Assembly: GCA_034008185.1 (NCBI GenBank)
Contig: CM067082.1
Span: 153,099,395-153,163,394, forward strand
Source of the DNA: Gorsachius magnificus
Taxonomy: Eukaryota; Chordata; Aves; Pelecaniformes; Ardeidae
Length of the DNA: 64,000 nt
Direction of reading: 5' to 3'
Position numbers and translations under genes: made by a program
Shown: piece after piece, positions 1 to 11,804 of the stretch
Numbering within the stretch: position 1 is the first letter of the stretch
How the letters are laid out: every line of letters begins with the position of its first letter
The notes under the pieces: generated by a model
What the model saw: only the letters and a program-made list of their open reading frames with translations
Database searches by the model: none
What the model was told of the DNA's origin: nothing

Positions 1-2654
1 TAGTAGGTGCTAACCCACCACATGCTGCTTTACCCACTCTTCCAGGAAAGCAAAGGGGAGCCAAGACTACAAACGTGATAGCCGGCGTGGGGATAGCCAA
101 ATGTCATCAAACTGAGGCATGTCCCTAACATGTCCTGTGATCAGCCAAGCCAGGCTACTGGGAACACAGTCCCTGGCCAAGCTCTGGCCATTGAGCTCTT
201 CCCACAAGCCCAAGTTCAGGCTGACGCTTGAGCCAAAGACGTGTCCTTGATAGGTGGTTTGGATGCAGCCACCCTGTCCTGAAGAGGAGGAGAGTTATGC
301 TTGGGCATGCAAGCTCTGCCAGCTGCTGCCCATGCCAGGGAGCAAGCCCTGGCCCATTCTATTTAATAGTATAGACATAGCCTTGGACAGTCTTCAACCC
401 ACCCTTTGCATCCTGCCGTTGCATTAATGCCATGCCAAGCACACGGGGAGCAGCCTGACTTTCATTGCGAGTGCCAAGCCCTGCTGAGGGAGTGGAGGAG
501 ACACAAACCTGCTCTCAGCTGGAGAGTTTACCGAAGGCCGTAATTTTCCAATTGCTTGAAGAGTTGTCATTAGACAGTTTAAGATGGCAGATTGCTAAAT
601 TGCTTCAAGGATGGAGCCAAGCAGCCTTCAACAGGGCGCTATTTGCCGAAAGGATACATGTGCACCACAGTCCTTTGATTGGGAGAGAACAGGAAAATCA
701 TAGTTCTGCTTTGAGCGTCCTGCAGTGCTGGGAAGGAGCTCAACTTACTGTGGAGATAAAGGGAACAAGATATATAGAAAAGAAAGCATCCGAGAAGAGA
801 GTCCCCAGATCCCTCTGTTACCCAATGTCTTCCCCATGGTCTTTCATGTGCATTTTCCATCATTCATCACAACACTTTCCTCTTGCAACAGAAGGAGCTT
901 TTTCAGACCTGGCTAAGGTCTGACGGGAGACTGACCTGGAGGAAATGTCTCTGCGACCTTGGCAAGGGGGGAAGAGAGCAGCAGGGCCAAGGTGCAGAGG
1001 CAGGGAGGGAGATTAAAGGGCCTCCTTACACATCGGTTGGTGCAAGGAAGGTCCAGGATCCAGCAAGTAGAAGCCTGCTATGAACCAAAGGAGTCTGGCA
1101 TATGTAACTCCATGTTACTGGCAGGAACCAGATCATTAGCCTCTCTCCTTAAAGCAGCAGGCTGGTGAGCTCTAGTCCCCATCCTAAATGATTCACTGTC
1201 CTCCTTGGTGGTGTACTCTCCTCCTCCTGGGTGCTAGGGCTGGAGCTTTCTCAAGAGAAAAGGGAAAACAGCAGCCAGCACTGCAAAATCTTGCTGCTGG
1301 GACCAATAAAGCAAAGGGGACCCACGGTGCCTTCAGCTGCAGCCTCTTCTCCACTGCAGTAACAGAGAACCTAGACATGTTCTTCACTGAATGTCTCCCT
1401 CCTTCATCCACACAATGTCTGTCTTTAACTCCTAAGGTGCACTTTGGCCACCTTGTTTCCAGGTCTTGAAGAAGTATTGGCTGGTCCCTCCTCCCATCCC
1501 AACATCTGGAGGGAGATACCGGATTTATTTAACAGTGAGGTCTAAGGGTTACTTCTCCCCAGGGTCATCTGCTGTGGTTCTCACAGTTGCACCATCTCCA
1601 CTGGACAGACCCCACAGGGCTGGGTTTTGCAGGGAAATGCTAATCTTGTTTGTGTTGAAGTCTCTCCTGATGGGTGTAATGGATGCAACATGTCTGTGCT
1701 GGCTTGGGTTACTCTGCCCAATGGGAACCCCACAGTGGTGATGGAGATGGTCTCACCTCTGCCAAAAGTCCTCATCAGCCATCCAAAAGCTTTATGTCAA
1801 CCTAGCACTCAGTAAACAGCCAATGATGGAGCATCTGCAATGGCTTCTCAGGACATCTGTGACACCAAACTTTGGTACCAACCTGACAATTAGACCACTG
1901 GCTTGTCCATGCACTTCCAGCTCTCACAGTCTGCTGCTTTAGGGAGAGATCTTTAGATCCATTGGTCCTGAAGGGGAGACACCGCTCATTGAAGGTGCAT
2001 CTGGCTCCTTCTTGTCTCCCCCAGGAACTGCCTCTTCTCCCCTTCATTGCTCTGTTTCCTCCAGGTCTCCATGCTTACGGGTGCCTCCCAAGCACACTGT
2101 CCCATGTACCCTGAGTGCACACTTCCACTCCTGCAAAATTAAGGCACGTGACTTTCAGAAATCCCCATCAAAGGCCTTTATTCTTCTGCTATTCTTCTTG
2201 CTGTTGTTCACATTAAGCGTGCATGTGACAACCAGATAAAAGGCATCATTATCGAACAAGCTAATTCAAGTTAACCAGTGCAATGAGAAGGACTGAGCAA
2301 CACCAAAACACCCTGGCATTTCGATGTGCAACACGGGTTTGAGCCTTCTACTTGGTTTTAGTTTCTAAAATCCCAAGGGTTAGCCAGACGCTCCTTGAAC
2401 GTTTGGCAGGCAGCAGAAATTGAGGAAACCTGTCTTCCTTTGCACCAGGATTTTGGTGTAGGAGAGGGGGGTAAGCTTGGAAGATGTGTATTTGAAAAGG
2501 TGAGCCTTGTTCCCACTTTGGGGCATGTATTAGGAGTCTCACCCATACAGGTTCCTTAGTGTAGCCTTCATTTTCCTCAGAATGTTCAGGAGATTCTGGG
2601 ACACCTCTTCTCCTGCCAACTTTGGTTGAAATCAGCAAACACATATGTTCATAA

Positions 2655-2673
2655 ATATATATATATATATATA
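2655..2673. repeat. (AT)n microsatellite
   Basis: Nine AT units plus one base, in an A/T-rich context. It is short and probably of little consequence, but could be length-polymorphic. Confidence 0.9.
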
Positions 2674-5343
2674 GCAGAGGACACTAAAAATATGTATTTT
2701 TTAAGTTTTGAAAACTGATTTTTTTTCACTGAACCATAAGAAGAAACTATGAGTTGAAAAGTCACGTCAAAACTGTCTGGCATTTTTCTTCTGTCCTACT
2801 TTGAGCCTGGTCACCTGGGGATGCTCCTGGCCTGTATGCTAGGAAGTGAATCCCCAGTACCTTGCACAAGAAGGTGCTCTTAGTGCACAAGAGAATGGGA
2901 ATGTATAGCATGGACTTTCTTCAGCTCACAGATCTCAAACCACAGATGCTGGTATCACCTGCACTTTCTGGCTCCTGTTGGGTCACCAAGAGCAGCTGCA
3001 GGAACCCCTGCAGGCAGAGACTGAGGGGACGTCCAGCCTTTCTGTGCAGGGCCCTGATTAAAAAATTTCCCTTTGAATTCTACCTGAAATGGCATGCAGG
3101 CTCTGAAGTCCTGCTGGAGGATGGCATTTAGGATCTGTATTATGTCAGCGCTTTTGAAAATTATTTTCCGTCAAGACTAGAGGTGTTGTGAAAAACCCGG
3201 TAATACAAACTCAGGGTGTGGGAGATAAAACCTGGTGTACTTGCTGTAGCCACCGAAAGGCGATGGATAACACAGCAACCTGAGCAGGAGGAGGGTTGCA
3301 TTAGCAGCATCTTCAAGAAACACCCGGCACCATTCCAAGAAACTCTCCTCCCCACCTTGCAGCCTGCACGGGGCAGCTGGCAGCAGAGCCCCCATCCTCA
3401 TGTTTCATTCCCCTCACATGGAGAACATGGGGAGATTGGGAGTGACAACAACCGTACGACTGTAACTGAGCGGGGCTCTTTAGATGTTGTCCTATTGGTA
3501 GGACCCTGGGGATCTCATTTTGTACTCCAGTTCGGCGCCCAGAGCAGTGAGTGCTGGAGATGAGAACTCCTTTCGAATAAAAATGCTGCTCCAGTACTTC
3601 TCAGTAGTTTCTCACTGGGCTTGACATTCTCATCTACTCGCTGCCCCTGGCAAACTTCTCTCGTGGTGGCTCTTCATCTCCCAGCTCCACACAGGGAAAT
3701 TAAAAATCCCCATAATATTTTTCTTTAATCTAGTCCAAGTTCCAGCTGCACTGGGGGCTGTCGCCGAGGAAAGTTTGCATGGATGAGGGCTGCTCAGCTC
3801 ACCTCCTTTGGTGAAACTCCCTCTCCAGCTGAACTCCTTGAAGCACACAAATAAAGAGGGAGCAGGGGGAAAAACAAAGGAACAAAGAACAAAAGTCTCG
3901 GCAGAGAAATGCTCTGATTGCCGTTGCTAAAGGGCAGAACGGGGGGAAAGCTTGGCTGCTTGCAAAGGGCAAACACGTCTTTCCTGTGGCCTGCTGTGGG
4001 CTTGGAAGAAAGAGGAGAAGAAACCAGAGTTAGTTTGTGTCTTGGGCCACCTCAGCTGCTGCCATCCTCTTGCCACAGCCACATGGTGTCTCAGCCCAGT
4101 GAGCTGCTGTATCCCAGCTCCTTGCCTGCTTCCTGTATGGGTGCTGGGCATCCCAAAGGCAAATATTTTAAGACTCCAATGCTCAGTCAGGTCCACATTT
4201 GTGCCCTAGGAAGGTTTTTCCTGACATGTCTACGATAGCATCTCAGGTGTGGTTTAATCATTTAAAAAATATTTCCCTCATGGTCTTTCTTTAAAACTGG
4301 GTGATGCCTGTGCACAGCCACCCACGTGATAAGACAATAAAATGGTTTTAAATGACTGAGGCAGTCACTGATCCACCAAAAAGAAAAGGATTTGACCCAT
4401 AAACTTCTGCCAGGTTTTTCTTCCAAAATTTCCACCAAAAAAATATTATCTAGCAGCACCTCATTACTGCACACTGCTTAACATTTTCCCTACCCAAACT
4501 CTGTTTTTCACACATCCTGAGAAAAAAAAAAACAAAACAGCGCACGGTTTGCAAGAGAGCCAGAGGCTGAAAAACCCAGCACAGGCTAATCCATGAGTAT
4601 AGACTGCATGATAAGTTACTTCGGGGAAGAGTGGCTATATTCAGTTACTTTTCTCCCCTCTATTATTGCCAGCCAGCTGTAGGTTCGGAGATGTTGCTGC
4701 CCTGCCTGATAAATTGAAGGACTTCACGGACATATTAACACAGCCAGTCCATAGTCAGTGAGCAGGCAATCGATTATATGTCAGAAAGTCACACACTGGG
4801 CAATTTTGCTCCTAGGCTTTGCCTCTATTTCTCAAAATATACGTTACAAAGCAAAGAAATCAAAAGTGAGAGATAAGAGTTGGCCTGTGTGGTAGGAAGC
4901 TGCTTGAAACAGGCTTGGTCCCTCTGCTTTTGCACAGCACGAAGTATCTGGTTGGGATTCAGGGAGGAACAGAGCTGCTCGACCAATGTCTTGCAACCAA
5001 CAAATATTTCTTAATGAAATATGGGATTCTGTCACAACATAACTTTTGGCTCAAAACCATGACTTTCAATTACATTCTCCTATTGAAAAATTGAACTAAG
5101 TCTAAGCAAACACCTTGTTCTTTTTTTTTTTTCCCCTTCCCGTTCAAATCACCATTTGTAAATATTGAGGGTTTAGCTGAAAATTGTTATCATTTATGTC
5201 AAAAATGTTGAAGTCTTTCCCTGAGACCTGTCGCCTTCTGTCAGACTTTGTTATTCTGTGAAGACACTCAGGTAGGTTTATTCCCAAGTCACCTTTTTCA
5301 CACTGTGTCACAGTGAAGCCAAATGTTGAGATGCTGCAACTTT

Positions 5344-5357
5344 GGGGGGGGGGGGGG
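5344..5357 (+). repeat. G14 homopolymer
   Basis: Fourteen consecutive G residues in otherwise A/T-leaning DNA. Such runs are prone to slippage and sequencing-length error. Confidence 0.9.
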
Positions 5358-6690
5358 CAGAAATTGCATTCCCAGGGAGTTAAGAAATTTGAGTGATTGA
5401 TACCAAAGCCTTTCTTGTGAAGACTGCCTGAAATAAATCGTCATTGTCTGCATTGCAGTGAGGGCTGGAGGTCATGGTGGCTTTTGGTAGCTCATGGTGC
5501 TACGTGTTGAACAAGCATGCAAGAGGCGGCACTGCCAGCAAAGAGCTTGCGGGCTCATCTAAGACAGAGCACCAAGGGAAGAGGGAAGCCGGGAGGGGTG
5601 GAGTGACTCAACCCAGATTATACCACGGGCCCGGTCAGAGACGGGAGGGAAACTGGCATTTCCAGATTCCCAGTCCGGAGATGGCATGATGGGTCTGATG
5701 GCTACGTCAAGGAAGGAGTGGAGGATGTTTTACTCAGGTGATCACCTTGTCTCCTGAGACCAGGAGGACCAACCTGGCCTCTAACAGAGGTCCACTCCTC
5801 TCCTACTTGCCCTGAGAGTTCTTTTGGATAACCCCTGATCCTCCAGCATCTTTTCTGAGATATTCTGTATCTGTCACCCTTCAGCCCACGGTGCCTCTCT
5901 CTCCTTGTACCTGCCTTCTGCAAGAAACCCCCAAAGTTGTGGGTCCTGCACTAGGTAGAGCAGAACCACTCCAAAGCCTGGAGCAGATTTACCAGCAGGG
6001 CAAAACAGATCATGGTAGACCTTCCCCATTACCATCAGTCAGAATGGCTTGGCTTCCAAAATCAAGTGGCGCGTGCCCCATGGGGCTGTGAAAACCCACA
6101 GGAGGCCTGGATAATGCTGTGTTGGGTAACTCTGCTGAGACTTCAGCAGAAAACATGATTTGGGGGCTGTGCAGCATGGGAGCATCTCTTCTTCCCCACC
6201 ATGGACAAGTGTCCTCTGTGCACAAAAAAAGTCTCTGGCCCATCTGCTCCTGGGGCCACAGAGCACAACCTGCTTCCCGCACCTTCCCAGGAGGACAAAA
6301 GGCTTTTCTTCCCCTGCCTGCGGCAGCTGAGTGCACCAAAGAGGGGGATCAATATCTATCGACCATCGCTGTTTCTTCAAGTGTCCCCAGCCCCCATGAT
6401 TATGTATCTGCTCTTCTTTCCTGGCCTGCTTTCCACAGCAGGAATTCAGCTCATCCCCCCCAAAGATAGCTCCAGAATTGGGTTCCTGGGAGCCAGTACT
6501 AATTCACAATCCAAAATGATGATATTGGGGGTAATGTTGGTCTTTGGATTAGAGCTACTCTGGAAATTTTGGGTTCGTGGGTAGAAAATAACTGATATAT
6601 TACATCCAAAAATGCCCCTCTGGTGCCTGTTCTGCATGGACACAAAATGCACAGTACAAGGGTACGAAAGATCTCATTGCTTCCCTGCAT

Positions 6691-6718
6691 GGGGTAGGGA
6701 GGGTGGGGAAGGAAGGGG
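6691..6718 (+). other. G-quadruplex-type motif
   Basis: Runs of three or more G lie at 6691-6694, 6697-6699, 6701-6703, 6705-6708 and 6715-6718, with loops of 1-6 bases. This meets the usual G3+N1-7 pattern with a spare run. Whether it folds in vivo is unknown. Confidence 0.6.
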
Positions 6719-7246
6719 TCTCTCCAGGTGTGGGACATTCCCTGAATATTTAACCCACCAGGGCTGACACTGCTGGGGATCCCACCCTCTGCCCCATGCC
6801 TGCCTGGGCATCCCCATCCTCCCTCCTGGAGGTGCCTGCCCTCCCTCTGCAGGCAGCTGGTTCGGAGACCTAAACCAGCAGAAAACATCCCGAACAAGCA
6901 GATAATTTCTTGCTGGTTCTTTTACCTGACCTGGCTCACCCAGGGTGAGCTGTGCATCGGTCCCTGCCAGGCAAAGAGTGGGAATGTAGGGCTGGGGGGG
7001 ATGGGGACAAACAGGATTTTTGCAGGCTGAGCTGATTTGCGTTGGTTTCACCAGGACAAAATGATTTTGTAACCTGGATGAGCACTCAATCCCTGTGGCA
7101 AAGGGGCACGGAGGACACATGGGTACCCTTGCAGCCAGCACCCTTTCCTGGCTGTGCACCCCAGCCCCAGTGCCTGCCTGCATGGGGAACCGGCCTAAAA
7201 GTGTTGTCTACCTGCAAGAAAAGGTCCTTCGCCTCCAGCCCCATGT

Positions 7247-7957
7247 ATGGCCAATTGTATGAGGTTCAACAAGGCCAAGTGCCGGATCCTGCACTGGGGT
7301 CACAACAACCCCATGCAGCGCTACAGGCTTGGGGAAGAGTGGCTGGAAAGCTGCCTGGTGGAAAAAGACCTGGGGGTACTGGTTGACAGCCGGCTGAATA
7401 TGAGCCAGCAGTGTGCCCAGGTGGCCAAGAAGGCCAATGGCATCCTGGCTTGTATCAGGGATAGTGTGACCAGCAGGAGTAGGGAAGTGATGGTGCCCCT
7501 GTACTCGGTGCTGGTGAGGCTGCACCTCGAATACTGTGTTCAGTTTTGGGCCCCTCACTACAAGAAAGATGTTGCATTGCTGGAACAGGTCCAGAGGAGA
7601 GCAACCAAGCTGGTGAGGGGTCTGGAACACAAGTCATATGAGGAGCGGCTGAGGGAACTGGGGGTGTTTAGTCTGGAGAAGAGGAGGCTGAGGGGAGACC
7701 TGATCGCCCTCTACAACTGCCTGGAAGGAGGCTGTAGTGAGGTGGGGGTCGGCCTCTTCTCCCTGGTAACAGATGATAGGACGAGGGGGAACGGTTTGAA
7801 GCTGCGCCAGGGCAGGTTTAGGTTGGACATTAGGAAAAACTTCTTCATCGAGAGGGTTGTCAGGCTCTGGAATGGGCTGCCCAGGGAGGTGGTGGAGTCC
7901 TCATCCCTGGAGGTATTTAAAAGAAGGACAGATGAGGTGCTTAGGGACATGGTTTAG
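7247..7957 (+). pseudogene. C-terminal part of CR1 ORF2 polyprotein
   Basis: A 236-residue frame with no stop, matching the region of CR1 ORF2 downstream of the reverse-transcriptase catalytic core. Recognisable blocks, in order, are [18 protein letters not shown] (residues 39-56), [15 protein letters not shown] (94-108), [11 protein letters not shown] (143-153) and [14 protein letters not shown] (203-216). The endonuclease and the catalytic YxDD part of the reverse transcriptase are missing because the element is 5'-truncated, so it cannot retrotranspose alone. The ATG at 7247 is fortuitous, lying inside what would be internal ORF2 sequence. Expression as a protein is not expected. The open frame indicates recent insertion rather than selection. 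Confidence 0.88.
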
Positions 7958-8024
7958 TGGTAGGATGGCAGTGCTAGGTTAACGGTTGGACTCGATGATC
8001 TTAAAGGTCTTTTCCAGCCGAGGT

Positions 8025-8053
8025 GATTCTATGATTCTATTCTATGATTCTAT
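8025..8053 (+). repeat. CR1 3'-terminal octamer repeats
   Basis: Three imperfect copies of ATTCTATG at the end of the CR1 element. This microsatellite-like tail is the recognition end of CR1 RNA and fixes the element's 3' boundary and orientation. Confidence 0.9.
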
Positions 8054-11000
8054 ACCGACTGCTGAAAAACAGACAGATCGCTGCTGGGGAAGGACAGAGG
8101 GGGAAAAAGAAACCGCAAGAGTTATCCTCCAAATTCAAAGCAGGCTGCGTCTCTCTGCCGCAGCGTAGCAGAAGCAGCAGCTCATGTCTGTGTCCCTCCC
8201 TTCATTTGGGATAAAACAGCTTTAGCAAGCGGCTGAAGGGCTGCTGCCCTGGGACCAGCTACCCAGCAAACCCCACAGCCCATTCAGTGGGAGCCCAGGA
8301 CCTGCACCCCCAGGACTGGTTGTCACCCCTGGGAGCGGGGGCCAACCCAAAACCCTCTGAATTTGACCTGGTTGGGCTCCTGCCCCGGTAGGAGAGCACT
8401 GGGGCACCACGCAGGCATGCAGCGGGTGAACAGCACATCGGGATGCTTGTGCAAAGCCGGCAACTTCTCGGGATCTGCGAACCACCGGCTGAAAGCACAT
8501 CTTGATTGCATCTTTTCAGATAAAAGCTTGGATCCACTCCTCGTCTCCATCCTCCACCCCACCCCCAGTGTTTACTGCTCCCAGACTCTGATTTAGGTGG
8601 TTTACTGTGGCTTTCATCTAAGTGCATCAGCATTTTAAAATTAGTCACAGGTGACTCACAGGGTTACAAGAATAATGTTAAATTGCCAGACATACACAGC
8701 CCATATACTTTATTACCTCATTTTTGTATCTTCTTTATAGTCTGTGATAGCAATGACCTTATAGTCTGTGGTTGAAGAGCCAGTTAAACTTGTTCTCTGT
8801 CAAAATGGTAATTAAAAAATTCCTATAGGGTAGGAAGTAAACCTTTACTCTCCAGTATATTTCTTCTTCCAACAAGGCCCCTGAGTGAGGCTCGGTGAGC
8901 AGCAGAAGACAACGTGCACAAAAGTCGCCGATGAACGTGCTTATCAGCCAGGCAGCACTCAGTCATCTGCATTAATATTTTAAATAAATATGTATAGGCT
9001 TAATGGCAGACAACGCATGCCAGAGCCAGAAAAAAAATACAGCAGTTTCTCTTTGGCCACCGAGCAATATTTGGTCTGATTAAGAACAAGGAAAAAAAAA
9101 AAGGATAAATACATTAAATAGATTTAGCAAACAGTTTGCATTGTTCTTGCTTTGAAATAAAGATGACAGCTTGACTACCTCCTTCCTTTTTTTAATCCCC
9201 TTCTTTTTTTAATGTTGTAACAGTCAGATTGGAGGAAAAGAGAATAAAAAGGAGGGGGAAATACAGTATCTGAGGATATTTTGGCAGGTGGGATCATGAA
9301 AGAAATAGGAACGGCAATAGCAAATGTAGTTATTTGTTGGGGGAGGGAGGGAGAGGGGTCAGTTTTTATCTCCCCAAAAGCAGCAGCCAGCCCTAGTTAA
9401 CAGTTTCACAAGTCCATGTGCTTAGGACAGGCCTTGCCTGATGGCCCAGGACTTTCTCCTCCGTTTCCCCTCCATCAGCCCCAGGAGCAACGTTAACAAA
9501 AGCCATCTGGATGGCAGCGGGCCAGAGCTCAGGGTGTGGAGGGCAGGTCCCGAGCACCCAGCTGGTGCCGTACCCTGGCTGTGTCCCCAGGGCATCCCAG
9601 GTCCCAGCCTCCAGAGGCACTGGGAGGAGGAGGTGCTTCATCCCCATCTGAAGGTCCGGGAGTGCTGGTTTGGGAGAGCACCTCCAAAAAGCAGTGGAGA
9701 CAACCCTGAAAATATGTCACCCTGCTATTCTACCCGCTCTGATATTACAGCCACACTCCTTCCCGCCCCCCCTCAAAAAAAAGACTTTTCCCTTGGGTAA
9801 GTAGGTCACGTCCAATTTTCCAGCGCATGGTCCTCACTGGGTACCAGGTGTTTTTATTACTGGTTAGAAACAAATTCCCAGAAGCAGTAGAAATGCTGGA
9901 TGGATCTCATCCTTTTCTTTCTCTCCTCCCTCCCCATTCAGATTCCTTTTTATTGGTGTCATTTACAGGTTACTAACCAAGTTGAAACATTCAAGCTGAA
10001 AGTCCAGCAGTTAAAAAGCAGCAAGGCATTCAAAGCCTGCTTCCCGTGCAATTTTTAAAGTGCTGCACTAAGGAAATGTTCAGGAGAGTGAAGCTTTGCC
10101 TTTTATATATCCCAGCAGACTTACACTTTCTAATAGACCCGTCTAAATCAACAAAGTATTCCCCAGCCAGGGCCAAGAGTCGGCGAAAATGGCTCGAAGG
10201 CAACTGATGCAGCCACAACTTTCCACTGGAAGTTAATGAACTTTTAAAAACATTTTGGAAAATGATGTATGTGCAAGGCTCCTTGGTGTATCACGGTTAA
10301 TATAATGTATTCCTTTCCCTGGGGGAGACCCTGTCTGAGCTGTCAGCTGTAAGGTTGTTCTTCTGGAGCTTGTTCTTTATACATACAATCCTTTCTTTCT
10401 GTCTCTCCTTTTGTTTTGTGGGGGAAGCAAAAGGCAACCAGCTCCTGCTTGTATAAATTGTGCGCTGCAAAGAATTTGAAGGGCAAATGAACAGGAGGGA
10501 AAAAAAAAATCCATCTGACTGAGTGAACAGAGGAGTCATGGTGCTGCCACGGACATCAGCGGTGGGGCTGAGCATCCTGGAGACACGTAGCTGCACACTC
10601 ATTTATTTGCACGTGAGTACATGTATCACTGCACCCACACAGGGGCAACAGGAATCTCTGGTATAATGGGAGCATTGGCTCATCTAAGTGGCCTCCTGCA
10701 TTGCAGGCCAGCAAGTCATGAACTGGTTTCTCCTTATGAAACCCAGAGACAGGAGTCCAACTGTACAGGAGTCCTTCCTGGCACACTTCAGGATGGCCTG
10801 AAGCTCATCAAGTTTACCTTACTCTGGACCAGCAACACCTGCCAGGCCTGAAAAGAAGTGGGAAAAATGGGAGATCACATCCATAGCCTCTCTGGCCCAG
10901 GAGGCCACCACTCCTCCAGCTCTACCCTTAAATAAGGTCTCCTCAAGGCTGAGCTAAAGCATAAGCTCAGCAGCCTCTCTGGAGAGACTCCAGTCCACCA

Positions 11001-11489
11001 TCTCTTTCCAGGCAGCCGGGTGCTCAGTTGTGTACAGCTTTAGGGAGCTGAGATCTAATCTGAGCTTGAATTTCTTTCATTTCCAGCTGCTGTTGTCCAG
11101 CTCTGAGCTCTTCTTCATGCTTGCTCTCCCAACATGCCTGGACTCAGCACAGCTCTCTTCCCAAGACTGTCTTTTCCCTGTCCCAGCTGACATTACCTAC
11201 CTTTTTAACTGGTCTGAAGATTATCTTTTTTTTTCTTTTCCCCCCTGTGGCATTGCAGTGAGAGCGCATCCTGAGAGGTTATCACAGATGACCCTGAAGT
11301 CATTCCTCAAGATACCGCTTTCAAACATGGAGCTTGCTTTTCTGTAAGCACAGCCTTGCATTCTTCACTCCCAGGGGGATTCCCTTCAATTTAGCTGGAC
11401 TAAAAGCATCCTGCTGAACCATGACCAGTTAAGTACACAATCCATATCTCTCAGTATGAGTAACCCATATCTTCCTCATTTGCTAGCCT
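8054..11489. other. Unique non-coding DNA, possible conserved element
   Basis: No exon or transposon recognised. The part at about 8640-9180 is A/T-rich, lacks decayed-repeat texture and carries several clustered homeodomain/forkhead-like words, so it could be an evolutionarily conserved element. This is inference only. A direct repeat of a pyrimidine stretch followed by TTTTTTTAAT lies at 9182-9213. Between 10850 and 11490 the sequence could be old LINE material, but I could not align it. Confidence 0.5.
9339..9358 (+). other. G-quadruplex-type motif
   Basis: G runs at 9339-9343, 9345-9347, 9349-9351 and 9355-9358 with 1-3 base loops form a compact canonical motif. Short loops favour stable folding in vitro. 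No gene context is evident. Confidence 0.6.
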
Positions 11490-11795
11490 GCAAATTTCTG
11501 TGTCATCTCTAGCAACATAAAAGGTTCCTCACCCCTATATCTTCTATATCACCACAAAATGACTTATACAAAACCTTAAACAGTGGTGGAGCAAGACAAG
11601 TCCCTGGGGTAACCACTTCAGAATAGCTCTACTCATTGGAGTCATAGCATGAATTGTTTTCAAGATGTAGCCATGAACTGGTCCAACCTAATTGTCATCC
11701 CCTTGATACTGCAAAATGTCCACTTTCAAAATCGAAATATCATGCTGTCATAGGTGACATTCATTGAAGAAGTTTTATTAACCGTATCAACGTGG
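11490..11795 (-). mobile_element. Decayed CR1-type LINE fragment (reverse transcriptase region)
   Basis: Read on the minus strand with frame corrections, the segment resembles part of CR1 ORF2 around the reverse-transcriptase core. It shows a VSHD-like stretch near 11750 and, near 11600, a PQG followed by VL, as in the family's VPQGSVLGP motif. Stops and indels break every frame, so it is an old dead copy. Limits are approximate. It abuts the LTR at 11805, giving a small transposon cluster. It could be another LINE clade with the same motif. Confidence 0.5.
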
Positions 11796-11804
11796 TTCTT
11801 TGCC

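Larger units (their letters stand above)
1..7246. other. Unique non-coding DNA, no gene recognised
   Basis: No exon, RNA gene or recognisable transposon was found in this stretch. Open frames up to about 170 codons occur (for example antisense across 6674-7183), but they lie in locally GC-rich DNA, show no domain I recognise and look like chance frames. The stretch holds a short AT microsatellite, a 14-base G run and a G-quadruplex-type motif, listed separately. Diverged transposons too old to recognise by eye may remain. Confidence 0.6.
7247..8053 (+). mobile_element. 5'-truncated CR1 LINE, relatively young
   Basis: This is the 3' end of a chicken-repeat-1 (CR1) non-LTR retrotransposon. It holds the last part of ORF2, a stop codon at about 7957, a short 3' UTR with the family signature TTGGACTCGATGATCTTAAA near 7988, and a terminal tail of ATTCTATG-type repeats to 8053. 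CR1 elements copy themselves by target-primed reverse transcription and are usually cut short at the 5' end, as here. No poly(A) tail or target-site duplication is expected or seen. The unbroken frame and clean 3' end make it the least decayed transposon in the window. Subfamily was not assigned. The 5' limit is set where the CR1-like frame begins and could be a few bases off. Confidence 0.93.

Noticed and set aside
6674..7183. 169-codon open frame on the minus strand
   Set aside because: GC-rich, with low-complexity Pro/Gly/Gln residues, no known domain, and competing frames on both strands.
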